Shown: positions 17,115-25,023 of the stretch, piece after piece
Position numbering within the stretch: position 1 is the first letter of the stretch
Layout: each line of letters starts with the position of its first letter
Assembly (NCBI GenBank): GCA_964577255.1
Contig: CAZNYM010000020.1
Coordinates: forward strand, 1-33,929
DNA length: 33,929 bases
Direction: 5' to 3'
Source of the DNA: Micavibrio_C sp964577255
GTDB taxonomy: Bacteria; Pseudomonadota; Alphaproteobacteria; Micavibrionales; Micavibrionaceae
Program-made: the position numbers and the translations under genes
The notes under the pieces: model-generated
The model's input: the letters and a program-made list of their open reading frames with translations, nothing else
The model's database searches: none
What the model was told of the DNA's origin: nothing

Positions 17115-17654
17115 TTAGAGAGGCTTGATCTGCAGAGGGCCTGAGGCACCCGGCCCGGCCTTTTCCTGCTCTTTGCGGCGGGCGCGGGTGAAATTCAGAA
17201 GGGCGGCGACATCAAAGCCGACAAGCACGCCCAGCTTCTCGTAATCTTCGACCTGTAGCCCGTTCATATCCGAGACCCTGATCAGGTTGAGCGTGCCGGC
17301 ATCCTCATCGTCGATGACGGCGTAGCGAGAAACCTCGGGATGCTCCGCCAGCCAGGCGCGGATATGATCGGCGCGCTTGCGATGATCGTCGTAATAGCAC
17401 GACCAGTCCTGGTGCAGGTGCTTAAGGTCCAGCCCCGCTTTCGCGAACCGGGCACAGGCATCCGCACGGTCATCGGAGGAACGGGCGAAGGCACGCGTGC
17501 TGGTGCACACGATCCGGGCGCCAGTAAGGGCACAGATATTGTTGAACGTGGTGACGGCCAGCGGATCGAAAGCGTCGTCGTCCCCTGAAAAGAGCGTGAC
17601 CCGCGGATTGGAGAGCGGGCCGTCGAAATCGAGGAAGATGATTGTCTCAGACAT
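17115..17654 (-). CDS. HAD-fold phosphatase-like protein (HAD_SAK-type), paralogue 2
   Basis: A 179-residue tandem paralogue of the gene downstream. Motif I is FLDFDGP (Asp9, Asp11), motif II is CTSTRA (Thr51-Ser52) and the acidic motif is VIDDEDA (Asp115-Asp116). Shared blocks include GLDLKHLHQDWSC (DWSC at 83-86), KRADHIRAWLAEHPEV and NLIRVSDMNGL, so the pair arose by duplication. The C-terminal 25 residues are charged and Gly/Pro-rich. Its start overlaps the kdsA stop by 8 nt, indicating coupled translation; 66 nt separate it from paralogue 1. Family placement rests on pattern recognition, not a search. Confidence 0.7.
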   Translation of the reverse strand: MSETIIFLDFDGPLSNPRVTLFSGDDDAFDPLAVTTFNNICALTGARIVCTSTRAFARSSDDRADACARFAKAGLDLKHLHQDWSCYYDDHRKRADHIRAWLAEHPEVSRYAVIDDEDAGTLNLIRVSDMNGLQVEDYEKLGVLVGFDVAALLNFTRARRKEQEKAGPGASGPLQIKPL

Positions 17655-18468
17655 GTTTGGCGATCTTGTCGATCTGCGTCATGGTTTTGAGAATGCCCTC
17701 GATCTCATGCAATTTGACCATGTTCGGACCGTCGGAGGGGGCGTGGTCGGGGTCTTGATGCGCTTCCATGAACACGGCGGCGACGCCGATCGCCACGGCC
17801 GCTCGGGCAAGCGGCGGCACCATGGTGCGATCTCCGCCCGTCGAAGCGCCCTTGCCGCCCGGCGACTGCACCGAGTGGGTGGCGTCGAATACGACGGGAT
17901 AACCGGTCTCGGCCATGATCGGCAGCGCGCGCATATCGTTGACCAGCGTGTTATAGCCGAAGGTCACGCCGCGCTCGCACAGCATGACATTATCGTTGCC
18001 GGTGCTGGCGATCTTCTCGGCAACGTTCTTCATGTCCCAGGGCGCCAGGAACTGCCCCTTCTTTACGTTGATGGCTTTGCCGGTCTTGCCGGCGGCCAGC
18101 AGCAGGTCGGTCTGGCGGCACAGAAAAGCAGGGATCTGCAGCACGTCGACGGCCTCGGCCACCGGCGCGCACTGCTCGGGTGCGTGAATGTCGGTCAGCA
18201 CCGGCACATCAAACTCTTTCCTGATCTCCTGGAAAATCTTCAGCGCCGCATCCAGACCCATCCCCCGCTCGGCCTTCACCGAGGTGCGGTTGGCCTTGTC
18301 GAACGAGGTTTTATAGATGAAAGGGATACCAAGGCGTCCGGTGATCTCCTTCAGCGCCTTGCACATCATGAAAGCGTGCTCGCGACTCTCGAGCACGCAC
18401 GGCCCGGCGATCAGGGTGAAAGGACGGTTATTGGCGATCTGGACCTTGCCGAGGGAAATCATTTTCAT
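17647..18468 (-). CDS. kdsA: 3-deoxy-D-manno-octulosonate 8-phosphate synthase
   Basis: Condenses phosphoenolpyruvate and arabinose 5-phosphate to Kdo-8-phosphate for lipopolysaccharide. Motifs include LIAGPCVLES (19-28), YKTSFDKANRTS, VLTDIHAPEQ, KKGQFLAPWDMKN and DATHSVQSPGG. Cys24 takes the position that in metal-independent enzymes is Asn, so a metal-dependent (class II) enzyme is inferred. I chose the ATG at 18466-18468, giving 273 residues; an ATG two codons later is equally possible, and a longer frame to 18564 adds unrelated sequence. It needs PEP, the product of enolase encoded downstream. Confidence 0.96.
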   Translation of the reverse strand: MKMISLGKVQIANNRPFTLIAGPCVLESREHAFMMCKALKEITGRLGIPFIYKTSFDKANRTSVKAERGMGLDAALKIFQEIRKEFDVPVLTDIHAPEQCAPVAEAVDVLQIPAFLCRQTDLLLAAGKTGKAINVKKGQFLAPWDMKNVAEKIASTGNDNVMLCERGVTFGYNTLVNDMRALPIMAETGYPVVFDATHSVQSPGGKGASTGGDRTMVPPLARAAVAIGVAAVFMEAHQDPDHAPSDGPNMVKLHEIEGILKTMTQIDKIAKHV

Positions 18469-18523
18469 GTCCGATAATATAGGACTGAAGGCAGCAAAAA
18501 TGAAGCTTAATTTATGGGAAATT

Positions 18524-19060
18524 TCAAAGGGGCTGCACAGGCGGCTTTGACCAATCCAGCACAAGCTTATAGTCTTTTTCGCCTGTAACAGAAGTCTTCA
18601 TCCCGTCATAAACTACTTTGACTGTAGGATAATCTTTGTGCAGAACCGGCAATACAGGCGCCAGATATTTTCTTCCATCAGGTTCAAATGAACTCATCAC
18701 CAATACTGAGTCGGTTCTTGCCGCAAGCATAAAGACTGATCCCAGCAACCTCTTCGCATATCCCTTACCTCTATGTTCTCTGCGGACTCCTACCTGAGAT
18801 AAATACATGAAGTCAGCATCGGGATAGCGTTCATCCGTACCTTTGGCATAAGGATACAAGGTTGCCGCCGCAATGATGAGGCCGCTTTCGTCAAACTTGA
18901 GAAAGTACTTTGCAGGCTTGCGATAAGTAAGCATGGGCAATGGATTGTTATCCGATTCAGCGCCGCGCCCCGTATACATCACATATTCGTTGCGCAGATC
19001 ACCGCGCACGATGTCATTTAATCCCTTGGAGCTCAAAAAAACTGGCTTTTCGCTATCCAT
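18524..19060 (-). CDS. GNAT-family N-acetyltransferase
   Basis: A 178-residue acetyltransferase-fold protein. The acetyl-CoA binding motif is clear: YLSQVGVRREHRGKGYAKRLL with RGKGYA at 97-102. The core strand before it (GLIIAAATLYPY) and the following helix (VFMLAARTDSVLVMSSF) agree with the fold. Acceptor substrate unknown. AGGGGG precedes the ATG. It is inserted between pyrG and kdsA, which are often adjacent in alphaproteobacteria, and is AT-richer than both, so it may be a later arrival (inference). Confidence 0.8.
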   Translation of the reverse strand: MDSEKPVFLSSKGLNDIVRGDLRNEYVMYTGRGAESDNNPLPMLTYRKPAKYFLKFDESGLIIAAATLYPYAKGTDERYPDADFMYLSQVGVRREHRGKGYAKRLLGSVFMLAARTDSVLVMSSFEPDGRKYLAPVLPVLHKDYPTVKVVYDGMKTSVTGEKDYKLVLDWSKPPVQPL

Positions 19061-19112
19061 GGAAGCCCCCTGAACAAAGGTAGCACTAAAAAGTTAATTT
19101 TTTTCAGATATA

Positions 19113-20741
19113 CTAAACCAGCCGCCCCTGATTGACCGCCGCGCCGATGAACGACACGAACAGCGGATGCGGATCGAAGGGCTTGGATTTCAGCTCGGGG
19201 TGGAACTGCACGCCGACGAACCAGGGATGGCCTTCATACTCTACGATCTCGGGCAGCACGCCGTCAGGCGACATGCCGGAGAAGCGCAATCCCTGCTGTT
19301 CCAGCCGGTCCTTGTAATTCATGTTCACTTCGTAGCGGTGGCGGTGGCGCTCGCTGATCTCGGTGGCGCCGTATATCTTTGCGACCTTGCTGCCTTTTTT
19401 GAGGACGGCCTTGTAGGCGCCCAGGCGCATGGTGCCGCCCATGTCGCCGTCGGCCTTGCGTTCTTCCTTGCTGTTGCCCTTGACCCATTCGGTCATCAGG
19501 CCGATCACGGCGTCCTTGCACGGGCCGAACTCGGTCGAGCTTGCACCCGCAAGGCCCAGCAGATTGCGCGCGGCCTCGACCACCGCCAGCTGCATGCCGA
19601 AGCAAATGCCGAAATAAGGAACGCTGCGTTCGCGTGCGAACTGCGCCGCCTTGATCTTGCCAAGCGCCCCGCGCTCGCCGAATCCGCCCGGAACCAGGAT
19701 GCCCTGGATGTTGTGCAGATAATCGGCGGGGTTTTCCTGTTCGAAGGTGGTAGATTCGATGAAGCGCAGATTGACCTTCACCTTGTTGGCGATACCGCCG
19801 TGGATCAGCGCCTCGTTCAAAGACTTATAGCTGTCGGCCAGGTTGGTGTATTTCCCCACCACGGCGATATCGACCTGCCCCTCGGGCTCCTTGATGCGGT
19901 GGACGATATTCTGCCAAACCTTGAGATCGGGCTCTTTGGCCTTCTTGAGTCCGAAACAATCCAGCACCTGATCGTCCAGCCCCTCGGCGTGATAGCTGAG
20001 TGGCACTTCATAGATGGTAGAGACATCGAGCGCGGGAATGACTTTCTCGGCGTCGATATTGCAGAACAATGCGATCTTGCGCAGCTCGTCCTTGTCGATC
20101 GGCCGGTCGGAACGGCACAGCAGGATGCGCGGGCGGATGCCCACGCTCATAAGCTCCTTGACCGAGTGCTGCGTCGGCTTGGTCTTCAACTCGCCCGCCG
20201 CCGGAATATAAGGCAGCAACGTGACGTGGATGAACAAGGCGCGCTCGTCCCCCAACTCGTTGCCCAGCTGGCGGATCGCCTCCAGGAACGGCAGACCCTC
20301 GATGTCGCCGACCGTGCCACCCACCTCGACCAGCACGAAATCGGCCGAGCCATCCTTCTCACGCACGAAGTTTTTAATCTCGTCGGTGATATGCGGGATT
20401 ACCTGCACGGTGGCGCCCAGGTAATCACCCCGGCGCTCGCGCTGCAGGACATTCAGATAGATGCGCCCGGTCGTGATGTTGTCACTCTTCTGCGCCGGGC
20501 GGCCGGTGAAGCGCTCGTAATGGCCGAGATCGAGATCGGTCTCAGCCCCGTCGTCGGTGACGAAGACCTCGCCGTGCTGGAACGGGCTCATCGTCCCCGG
20601 ATCAACGTTGAGATAAGGATCCATCTTGCAAAGCCGCACTGTAAAGCCACGCGCCTGTAAAAGCGCGCCAAGGGAGGCGGAAGCGAGGCCCTTACCGAGA
20701 GAGGAAACCACGCCGCCTGTAATGAATATGAATCTTGTCAT
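19113..20741 (-). CDS. pyrG: CTP synthase
   Basis: Makes CTP from UTP, ATP and glutamine. The N-terminal synthetase domain begins FIFITGGVVSSLGKGLA, with GTVGDIEGLPFLEA at about 142-155. The C-terminal glutaminase domain has catalytic Cys380 in YFGICFGMQLA and His514/Glu516 in QFHPELKS. At 542 residues it is full length. It starts 12 nt after the secG stop without a clear Shine-Dalgarno. Confidence 0.98.
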   Translation of the reverse strand: MTRFIFITGGVVSSLGKGLASASLGALLQARGFTVRLCKMDPYLNVDPGTMSPFQHGEVFVTDDGAETDLDLGHYERFTGRPAQKSDNITTGRIYLNVLQRERRGDYLGATVQVIPHITDEIKNFVREKDGSADFVLVEVGGTVGDIEGLPFLEAIRQLGNELGDERALFIHVTLLPYIPAAGELKTKPTQHSVKELMSVGIRPRILLCRSDRPIDKDELRKIALFCNIDAEKVIPALDVSTIYEVPLSYHAEGLDDQVLDCFGLKKAKEPDLKVWQNIVHRIKEPEGQVDIAVVGKYTNLADSYKSLNEALIHGGIANKVKVNLRFIESTTFEQENPADYLHNIQGILVPGGFGERGALGKIKAAQFARERSVPYFGICFGMQLAVVEAARNLLGLAGASSTEFGPCKDAVIGLMTEWVKGNSKEERKADGDMGGTMRLGAYKAVLKKGSKVAKIYGATEISERHRHRYEVNMNYKDRLEQQGLRFSGMSPDGVLPEIVEYEGHPWFVGVQFHPELKSKPFDPHPLFVSFIGAAVNQGRLV

Positions 20742-20753
20742 GTAGTCAGTCTG

Positions 20754-21098
20754 TCATTCCGCCACCGGAACCGATGGCGCGGCCTTGGGTTTTTCTTCAG
20801 CGGGCTTCTCTGCCGCCTGCTCCGTCGCGGCAGGAGCAGCGTCAAGACGGTCGGCGATGCTCTGCGGCCGGCCTTGACCGGCTAGTACCGCCAGCGTCAG
20901 GCTGGTGACGAAAAACAGCCCGGCACAGATACCCGTCGCACGGCTCAGGGCCGAGGCGGTCGTCTGCGGCGAAGCCAAGCTGCCGAGCCCGCCCGAACTG
21001 CCCATCCCCAGTCCGCCGCCTTCCGAACGCTGCAGCAGCACCAGGACGATGATCGCCAGGGCCAGGATCAGGTGGATAACAAGAACGACAGCGGTCAT
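20754..21098 (-). CDS. secG: Preprotein translocase subunit SecG
   Basis: Small membrane subunit of the SecYEG export channel. It shows two membrane segments (about 3-22 and 55-73) and the conserved cytoplasmic loop LLQRSEGGGLGMGSSGGLGS between them. The C-terminal tail (about 80-114) is Ala/Pro/Glu-rich, common in alphaproteobacterial SecG. It lies between tpiA (20 nt away) and pyrG (12 nt away), its usual location in many bacteria. Confidence 0.92.
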   Translation of the reverse strand: MTAVVLVIHLILALAIIVLVLLQRSEGGGLGMGSSGGLGSLASPQTTASALSRATGICAGLFFVTSLTLAVLAGQGRPQSIADRLDAAPAATEQAAEKPAEEKPKAAPSVPVAE

Positions 21099-21118
21099 AA
21101 ATCTCTAATCTTTCTCAT

Positions 21119-21868
21119 TTACGCGGCGCACCCGGCGGCAATCGCCAGGAACTGATCGGCTTTCAGGCTGGCTCCCCCCACCAGGGCCCCGTCGACATGA
21201 GGAACATGCATCAGGACGGCGGCGTTGTCGGGCTTGACCGAACCGCCGTAGAGAATACGCATATTGCCGGAATCTGCAACAATTTCATTGAGTTTGCGGC
21301 GTATAAACCCGTGCATGGCTTCGACATCGGCGGGCGACGCCACCTTGCCAGTGCCAATGGCCCAGACCGGTTCATAGGCGATGACCGCTTGATCGGCACG
21401 CAATCCGGGCGGCAGGCTGGCCGCCAACTGGGCGCTCACCACCTGCTCCTGGGTGCCAGCGTCACGTTCAACCTGCGTTTCCCCAATACAAACAATGGGT
21501 TTTAAGCCGTTCTTCACAGCAATTGCCGTCTTGCGCGCGACCAGAGCGCTGCTCTCCTGGTGATACTGGCGGCGCTCGGAGTGTCCAAGAATGACATAAT
21601 GGCAGCCATAGTCCCGGAGCATGGCGGCGGAAATATCGCCGGTGAAGGCCCCGCTTTCCTCCGCGCCGCAATCCTGCGCCCCCAGGGCCGTACCGGTTCC
21701 CGCCAGAATCTCGGCCGCCAGCGCCAGATGCACGAAGGGCGGACACACGGCCAGCGCCGCAGGCACGGCGGAAGCGTCGCGCAGCCCCTGCAGAAGCGTC
21801 AGGGCCTCGGTGCGCGTGGTGTTCATCTTCCAGTTGCCGGCGATCAGTTTTTTCATCACCAGGTACAT
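21119..21868 (-). CDS. tpiA: Triosephosphate isomerase
   Basis: Interconverts dihydroxyacetone phosphate and glyceraldehyde 3-phosphate. With the start used here the residues are Lys14 in GNWKMN, His96 in LGHSERR and Glu166 in AYEPVWAIGTG; the phosphate loop YGGSVKPDN is also present. I chose the ATG at 21866-21868 because GGAGG stands 7 nt before it (249 residues); the ATG at 21856 gives MKKLIAGNWK, closer to the usual N-terminus, but has no Shine-Dalgarno. The open frame continues far upstream as antisense of the foldase gene, which I do not accept as coding. Confidence 0.96.
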   Translation of the reverse strand: MYLVMKKLIAGNWKMNTTRTEALTLLQGLRDASAVPAALAVCPPFVHLALAAEILAGTGTALGAQDCGAEESGAFTGDISAAMLRDYGCHYVILGHSERRQYHQESSALVARKTAIAVKNGLKPIVCIGETQVERDAGTQEQVVSAQLAASLPPGLRADQAVIAYEPVWAIGTGKVASPADVEAMHGFIRRKLNEIVADSGNMRILYGGSVKPDNAAVLMHVPHVDGALVGGASLKADQFLAIAAGCAA

Positions 21869-21899
21869 AGGACGCCCTCCCGGCAAATGCAATCCTCTG

Positions 21900-21928
21900 T
21901 TGAAGCGTGCCTCCACGGTCTTTATAGT
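21900..21928 (+). promoter_or_regulatory. Predicted sigma-70 promoter for the ppiD-like gene
   Basis: TTGAAG (21900-21905) and TATAGT (21923-21928) are separated by 17 nt, close to the housekeeping consensus. The start codon is 43 nt downstream of the -10. The -10 region read on the other strand gives TATAAA, which could serve tpiA in the opposite direction. Confidence 0.5.
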
Positions 21929-21970
21929 GACTGCCGGTTCCATTTCGGCTCGAAAGCAAGGTTTGCCGCC

Positions 21971-23866
21971 ATGATCAAGATGATGCGCGAGGGCGTCCAG
22001 TCCGCCGTAATCAAAGTTTTCCTGTTCGGTCTGATGACGATGGCCGTGGCCGGCCTGGTGCTGACCGACGTGGGTGGGTTCTTCCGCGGCGGTGTGGCAC
22101 CGACCAGCGTCGCCAAGGTGGCGGGTCACGACATCTCCCGCCTTGATTTCGAGCAGCAGGTCAACCGCGCCCTGCAGCAGCAGGCGATGCTGACCCCGGA
22201 AATCGCTTACCAATACGGCATTATCGACAACCTTCTCAACCAGCAGATCTCGGGCATCCTGCTGCAGCGCGCGGCTTATGACGCCGGCCTGATCGTCGAC
22301 GACTCCCTGGTCGCGGCGCGGGTCTCGAAACTGCTCGCCCCCTATGTCAGCGATACCATGACCGCCAAGGAAGCCTTCCGCCGCCTGCTGATGAGCCAGA
22401 ACATGAGCGAAGCCGAATTCGCGGGCTACATGCGGAACGACCTGGCGAGCAACATCCTGCGCGCCGCGCTTTCGGGCCCGGGAAAAATCGTGAACCCGCA
22501 GGACGTCAGCGATCTTTACCAGTTCAGCAACGAGCAGCGCACCATCGACTATGTCCTCCTGCCCGATGCCAAGGTTGGCGGCGTCGCAGAGCCCGACGAC
22601 GATATCCTGATGTCCTTCTACCAGGCCGGAAAGGAACGTTACGCCGTGCCGGCGCTGCGTAAAATAACCGTCGCCACCCTTTCGCGCGAGACCATCGCCG
22701 AGAAATTCGATATCGCCGAGGAAGAGCTGCGCGCTTATTACGACAGCCACACGGCCGAATTCACCGACAGCGAAAAGCGCGTGCTGCAGCAGGCCCTGCT
22801 CGACAGTGAAGAAGCCGCCCGCGATGTAGCTTCGGCCGCCGCCGAAAGCAAGGACCTGAAAAAAGCCGTCAAAAAAGCGACCGGCAACAATAAAGCCTAT
22901 ATCGGCGAAGAATCCTTCGCCCGAGAAGGGTTGCTCGAGGACATCGCCAAGCCGGCCTTCGATCTCGAGCCCGGTCAGGTATCCGCTCCGGTCAAAACCG
23001 GGCTTGGCTGGCATGTGTTGCTGCTCAAGGACATCAAGCCCGCAAGCCAGAAGCCATTCGACGCGGTGAGAAAGCAGATCCGGGAAGATCTGCTGCGTGA
23101 CAAGCTCGACGAGCACGCCGTCACCACCGCCAACATGATCGATGACGCGCTGGCAGGGGGGGAAACGCTTGACGCCGTGAGCAAGGAGATGGGCATGACG
23201 CTTAAAAGCTACGGCCCCCTGCGCGAAGACGGCTCGACCGCGGAAAACAAGGACGGGTTCAGCGGCTTTGAAAAAGATCGTGACAGCCTGCTGCAGACGG
23301 CCTTCAGTCTGGGCGAGGGCGAAAGCTCGCCGGTGCAGGAGCTTTCAAACGGCGATTATGCAGTGGTCCGCGCCGACTCGATCAAAGAGAAAACCTATAA
23401 ATCTTTCGAAGATGTGCGCGCCGACCTGGCTAAAACCTGGACGCAGGATCAGCAGAGCGTGCTCAACCGCCAGAACGCGGAAGACCTTCGCCGCGCCGTG
23501 GAAGCGGGCAAGGAGACGCTTGAAAACCCCGCCACGGCGACACTCAGCCGCAGCGGCGAAGTACCCAAACCTTTTGACGAGAATATCCGCGCAGCCGTCT
23601 TCGCCGTCGAAAAAACCGGTGTGCCGGCCGCGGTTCCGCTCGAGGGTGCGCAGATCGTGTTTGTCGTGAAAGAGATTAAGCTTCCCGATGTAGCGACGAT
23701 GGACGCAAAGAAAAAAGAAGAGCTTGAACAGGGACTGAAACAAACGGGCGCGGAGGAAGTTGCCGGGCTTTACATCGAAGATCTGCGCCGTCGCCATGGC
23801 GTCAGGGTCAATCGGCCCCTGCTCGACCAGCTGTATCTGCGGACGGACGAGAACCCGGTGCGGTAA
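21971..23866 (+). CDS. ppiD: PpiD/SurA-like membrane-anchored peptidyl-prolyl isomerase
   Basis: Periplasmic folding factor anchored in the inner membrane, expected near the Sec translocon. It is 631 residues long from the ATG at 21971 (AAGG upstream). One membrane helix lies at 12-33, then a SurA/PpiD-like N-terminal chaperone region (about 45-200), then a parvulin-like domain (about 245-375) with YYDSHTAEFTDSEKR and GLGWHVLLLKDI, and a second helical region. As in E. coli PpiD, isomerase activity may be weak or absent; I cannot judge it here. An in-frame extension upstream to 21560 is antisense to tpiA and rejected. The end overlaps the convergent deacetylase gene by 59 nt. Confidence 0.88.
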   Translation: MIKMMREGVQSAVIKVFLFGLMTMAVAGLVLTDVGGFFRGGVAPTSVAKVAGHDISRLDFEQQVNRALQQQAMLTPEIAYQYGIIDNLLNQQISGILLQRAAYDAGLIVDDSLVAARVSKLLAPYVSDTMTAKEAFRRLLMSQNMSEAEFAGYMRNDLASNILRAALSGPGKIVNPQDVSDLYQFSNEQRTIDYVLLPDAKVGGVAEPDDDILMSFYQAGKERYAVPALRKITVATLSRETIAEKFDIAEEELRAYYDSHTAEFTDSEKRVLQQALLDSEEAARDVASAAAESKDLKKAVKKATGNNKAYIGEESFAREGLLEDIAKPAFDLEPGQVSAPVKTGLGWHVLLLKDIKPASQKPFDAVRKQIREDLLRDKLDEHAVTTANMIDDALAGGETLDAVSKEMGMTLKSYGPLREDGSTAENKDGFSGFEKDRDSLLQTAFSLGEGESSPVQELSNGDYAVVRADSIKEKTYKSFEDVRADLAKTWTQDQQSVLNRQNAEDLRRAVEAGKETLENPATATLSRSGEVPKPFDENIRAAVFAVEKTGVPAAVPLEGAQIVFVVKEIKLPDVATMDAKKKEELEQGLKQTGAEEVAGLYIEDLRRRHGVRVNRPLLDQLYLRTDENPVR

Positions 23867-24839
23867 TCACAGCGCTGACCGGCACCAGGGCGATGCCTTT
23901 TTCAGCGAGCGTCGGAATCCAGATCTGCAGCGCGTGCAACGTGTTGTCCTTGGGATGGCCGATGCCTACGGCATAGCCGCGCCGGCGAGCGACGTCCTCA
24001 AGCTGCGCCAGCGCCGTCTGCACGCCCGCCAGGCTTTCATCATGGTCCAGGAAAACATCGCGTACCGCGACCGGCAGCCCATAGCCCCGCGCCACCGCCG
24101 CCGCGACGCTTTGCTCAGAGGTGCGCGAGTCGACGAACAGCAGGCCGCGCCGTGCCGCGTGGGCCATGACCAGCTCCATCGCCGACAGATCCTGCGTCAG
24201 CAGGCTGCCCATATGATTGTTGAAGCCGACATAACCGGACAGGGCATCGAAGTTTTTATCCAGCATCCCGTCGATCTGCGCCTGTTTCATGCCGGAAAGC
24301 AGCGCGAGCGGCCCGGGATCGACAGTCGGGCTTTCCGCCTGCATGCCGACATGGACCATAATCTCGTGCCCCGCTTCGCGGGCGCGCACAGCCATGGTGC
24401 CGGCCCCCTGCCCGTACGCCAGAAACGCCATCGTCAACGGCGCGGGCAGGCCGAGCGCGGCCATCGACCGCCGCCGGTCGACGCCCATGTCGTCGATGAT
24501 GAGCGCAATCTTGATTTTTCCCGCCGCGCCGGGCGGCATGGGCTGCGCGTTGCGCTGCCAGGCCGGAAGCGCGCCCGGGGGCGGAACCGGTGGCGCGAGC
24601 GCAACGGGGTTTGCCGGCGCGGACTCGATCACAGGGAACGGTTTTTCCTCCGGGATTTCATAGGTCTTCGCATACGTCTGTGTGCGCGCGGGCTTCTGAT
24701 TTTGCGCCGCTTCCTGGCCGGCGCGATAGGCCATCGTCATGGCCGAGGTCAAAAGAAAGCACATGCCCGCGAGCAGGACGGCGTGGCGCCTGCTGAACGG
24801 CAATCCTTTGCGCTTATTGGATTTTTTCCTAGGGGACAT
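23808..24839 (-). CDS. Divergent polysaccharide deacetylase family protein (YibQ-like)
   Basis: Envelope protein of the divergent polysaccharide deacetylase family. The basic N-terminus is followed by one membrane segment (about 19-38) and a Pro/Ala-rich linker up to residue 105. The catalytic-fold domain begins IALIIDDMG (111-119) with Asp116-Asp117. GFNNHMGS, LFVDSRTS and GIGHPKDNTL are the expected metal/active-site blocks. I prefer the ATG at 24837-24839 (343 residues) because it starts MSPRKKSNKRK with a normal anchor; a GTG at 24860 has no Shine-Dalgarno. Substrate unknown; sugar polymers of the envelope are the family assumption. Confidence 0.85.
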   Translation of the reverse strand: MSPRKKSNKRKGLPFSRRHAVLLAGMCFLLTSAMTMAYRAGQEAAQNQKPARTQTYAKTYEIPEEKPFPVIESAPANPVALAPPVPPPGALPAWQRNAQPMPPGAAGKIKIALIIDDMGVDRRRSMAALGLPAPLTMAFLAYGQGAGTMAVRAREAGHEIMVHVGMQAESPTVDPGPLALLSGMKQAQIDGMLDKNFDALSGYVGFNNHMGSLLTQDLSAMELVMAHAARRGLLFVDSRTSEQSVAAAVARGYGLPVAVRDVFLDHDESLAGVQTALAQLEDVARRRGYAVGIGHPKDNTLHALQIWIPTLAEKGIALVPVSAVITAPGSRPSADTAGRAGAD

Positions 24840-24981
24840 GAGGCGATTCTTCTCCGGCACAGAAGTTTAAGGGGCGGCCCCCGTCGCCGCTAGAGATAAA
24901 ACAAAAGCAAACTTATAAAAAACAAAACAGGAACAAAAGCTGGATTCGAGTCGGGAATCGGGATAGAATGTGAACAAAATA

Positions 24982-24996
24982 GATACGTGACGTATC
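24982..24996. promoter_or_regulatory. 15-bp palindrome upstream of lexA, candidate operator
   Basis: GATACGT, one central G, and ACGTATC form a perfect inverted repeat 27 nt before the lexA ATG. A TAGAAT at 24964-24969 may be the -10, placing the palindrome just after the transcription start. The known alphaproteobacterial SOS box (GAAC-N7-GAAC) is not present intact; only single GAAC copies at 24931 and 24972 are seen. A LexA-binding role is inference. Confidence 0.4.
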
Positions 24997-25007
24997 ATTA
25001 AATCCCT

Positions 25008-25013
25008 AAGGAG
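25008..25013 (+). promoter_or_regulatory. Shine-Dalgarno of lexA
   Basis: AAGGAG ends 10 nt before the ATG at 25024, fixing the start of lexA. Confidence 0.6.
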
Positions 25014-25023
25014 CCAAAACAAC

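Noticed and set aside
19167..20660. 497-residue open frame opposite pyrG
   Set aside because: Antisense of a clear CTP synthase; composition is that of a shadow frame (RR, HH and Asp-rich runs).
21869..23116. In-frame upstream extension of tpiA to 665 residues
   Set aside because: The extra 400 residues are antisense to the ppiD-like gene, and a strong Shine-Dalgarno marks the start at 21868.
24931..24986. Canonical SOS box GAAC-N7-GAAC upstream of lexA
   Set aside because: Two GAAC copies occur, but the bases seven further on are GGAT and ATAC, so neither matches.
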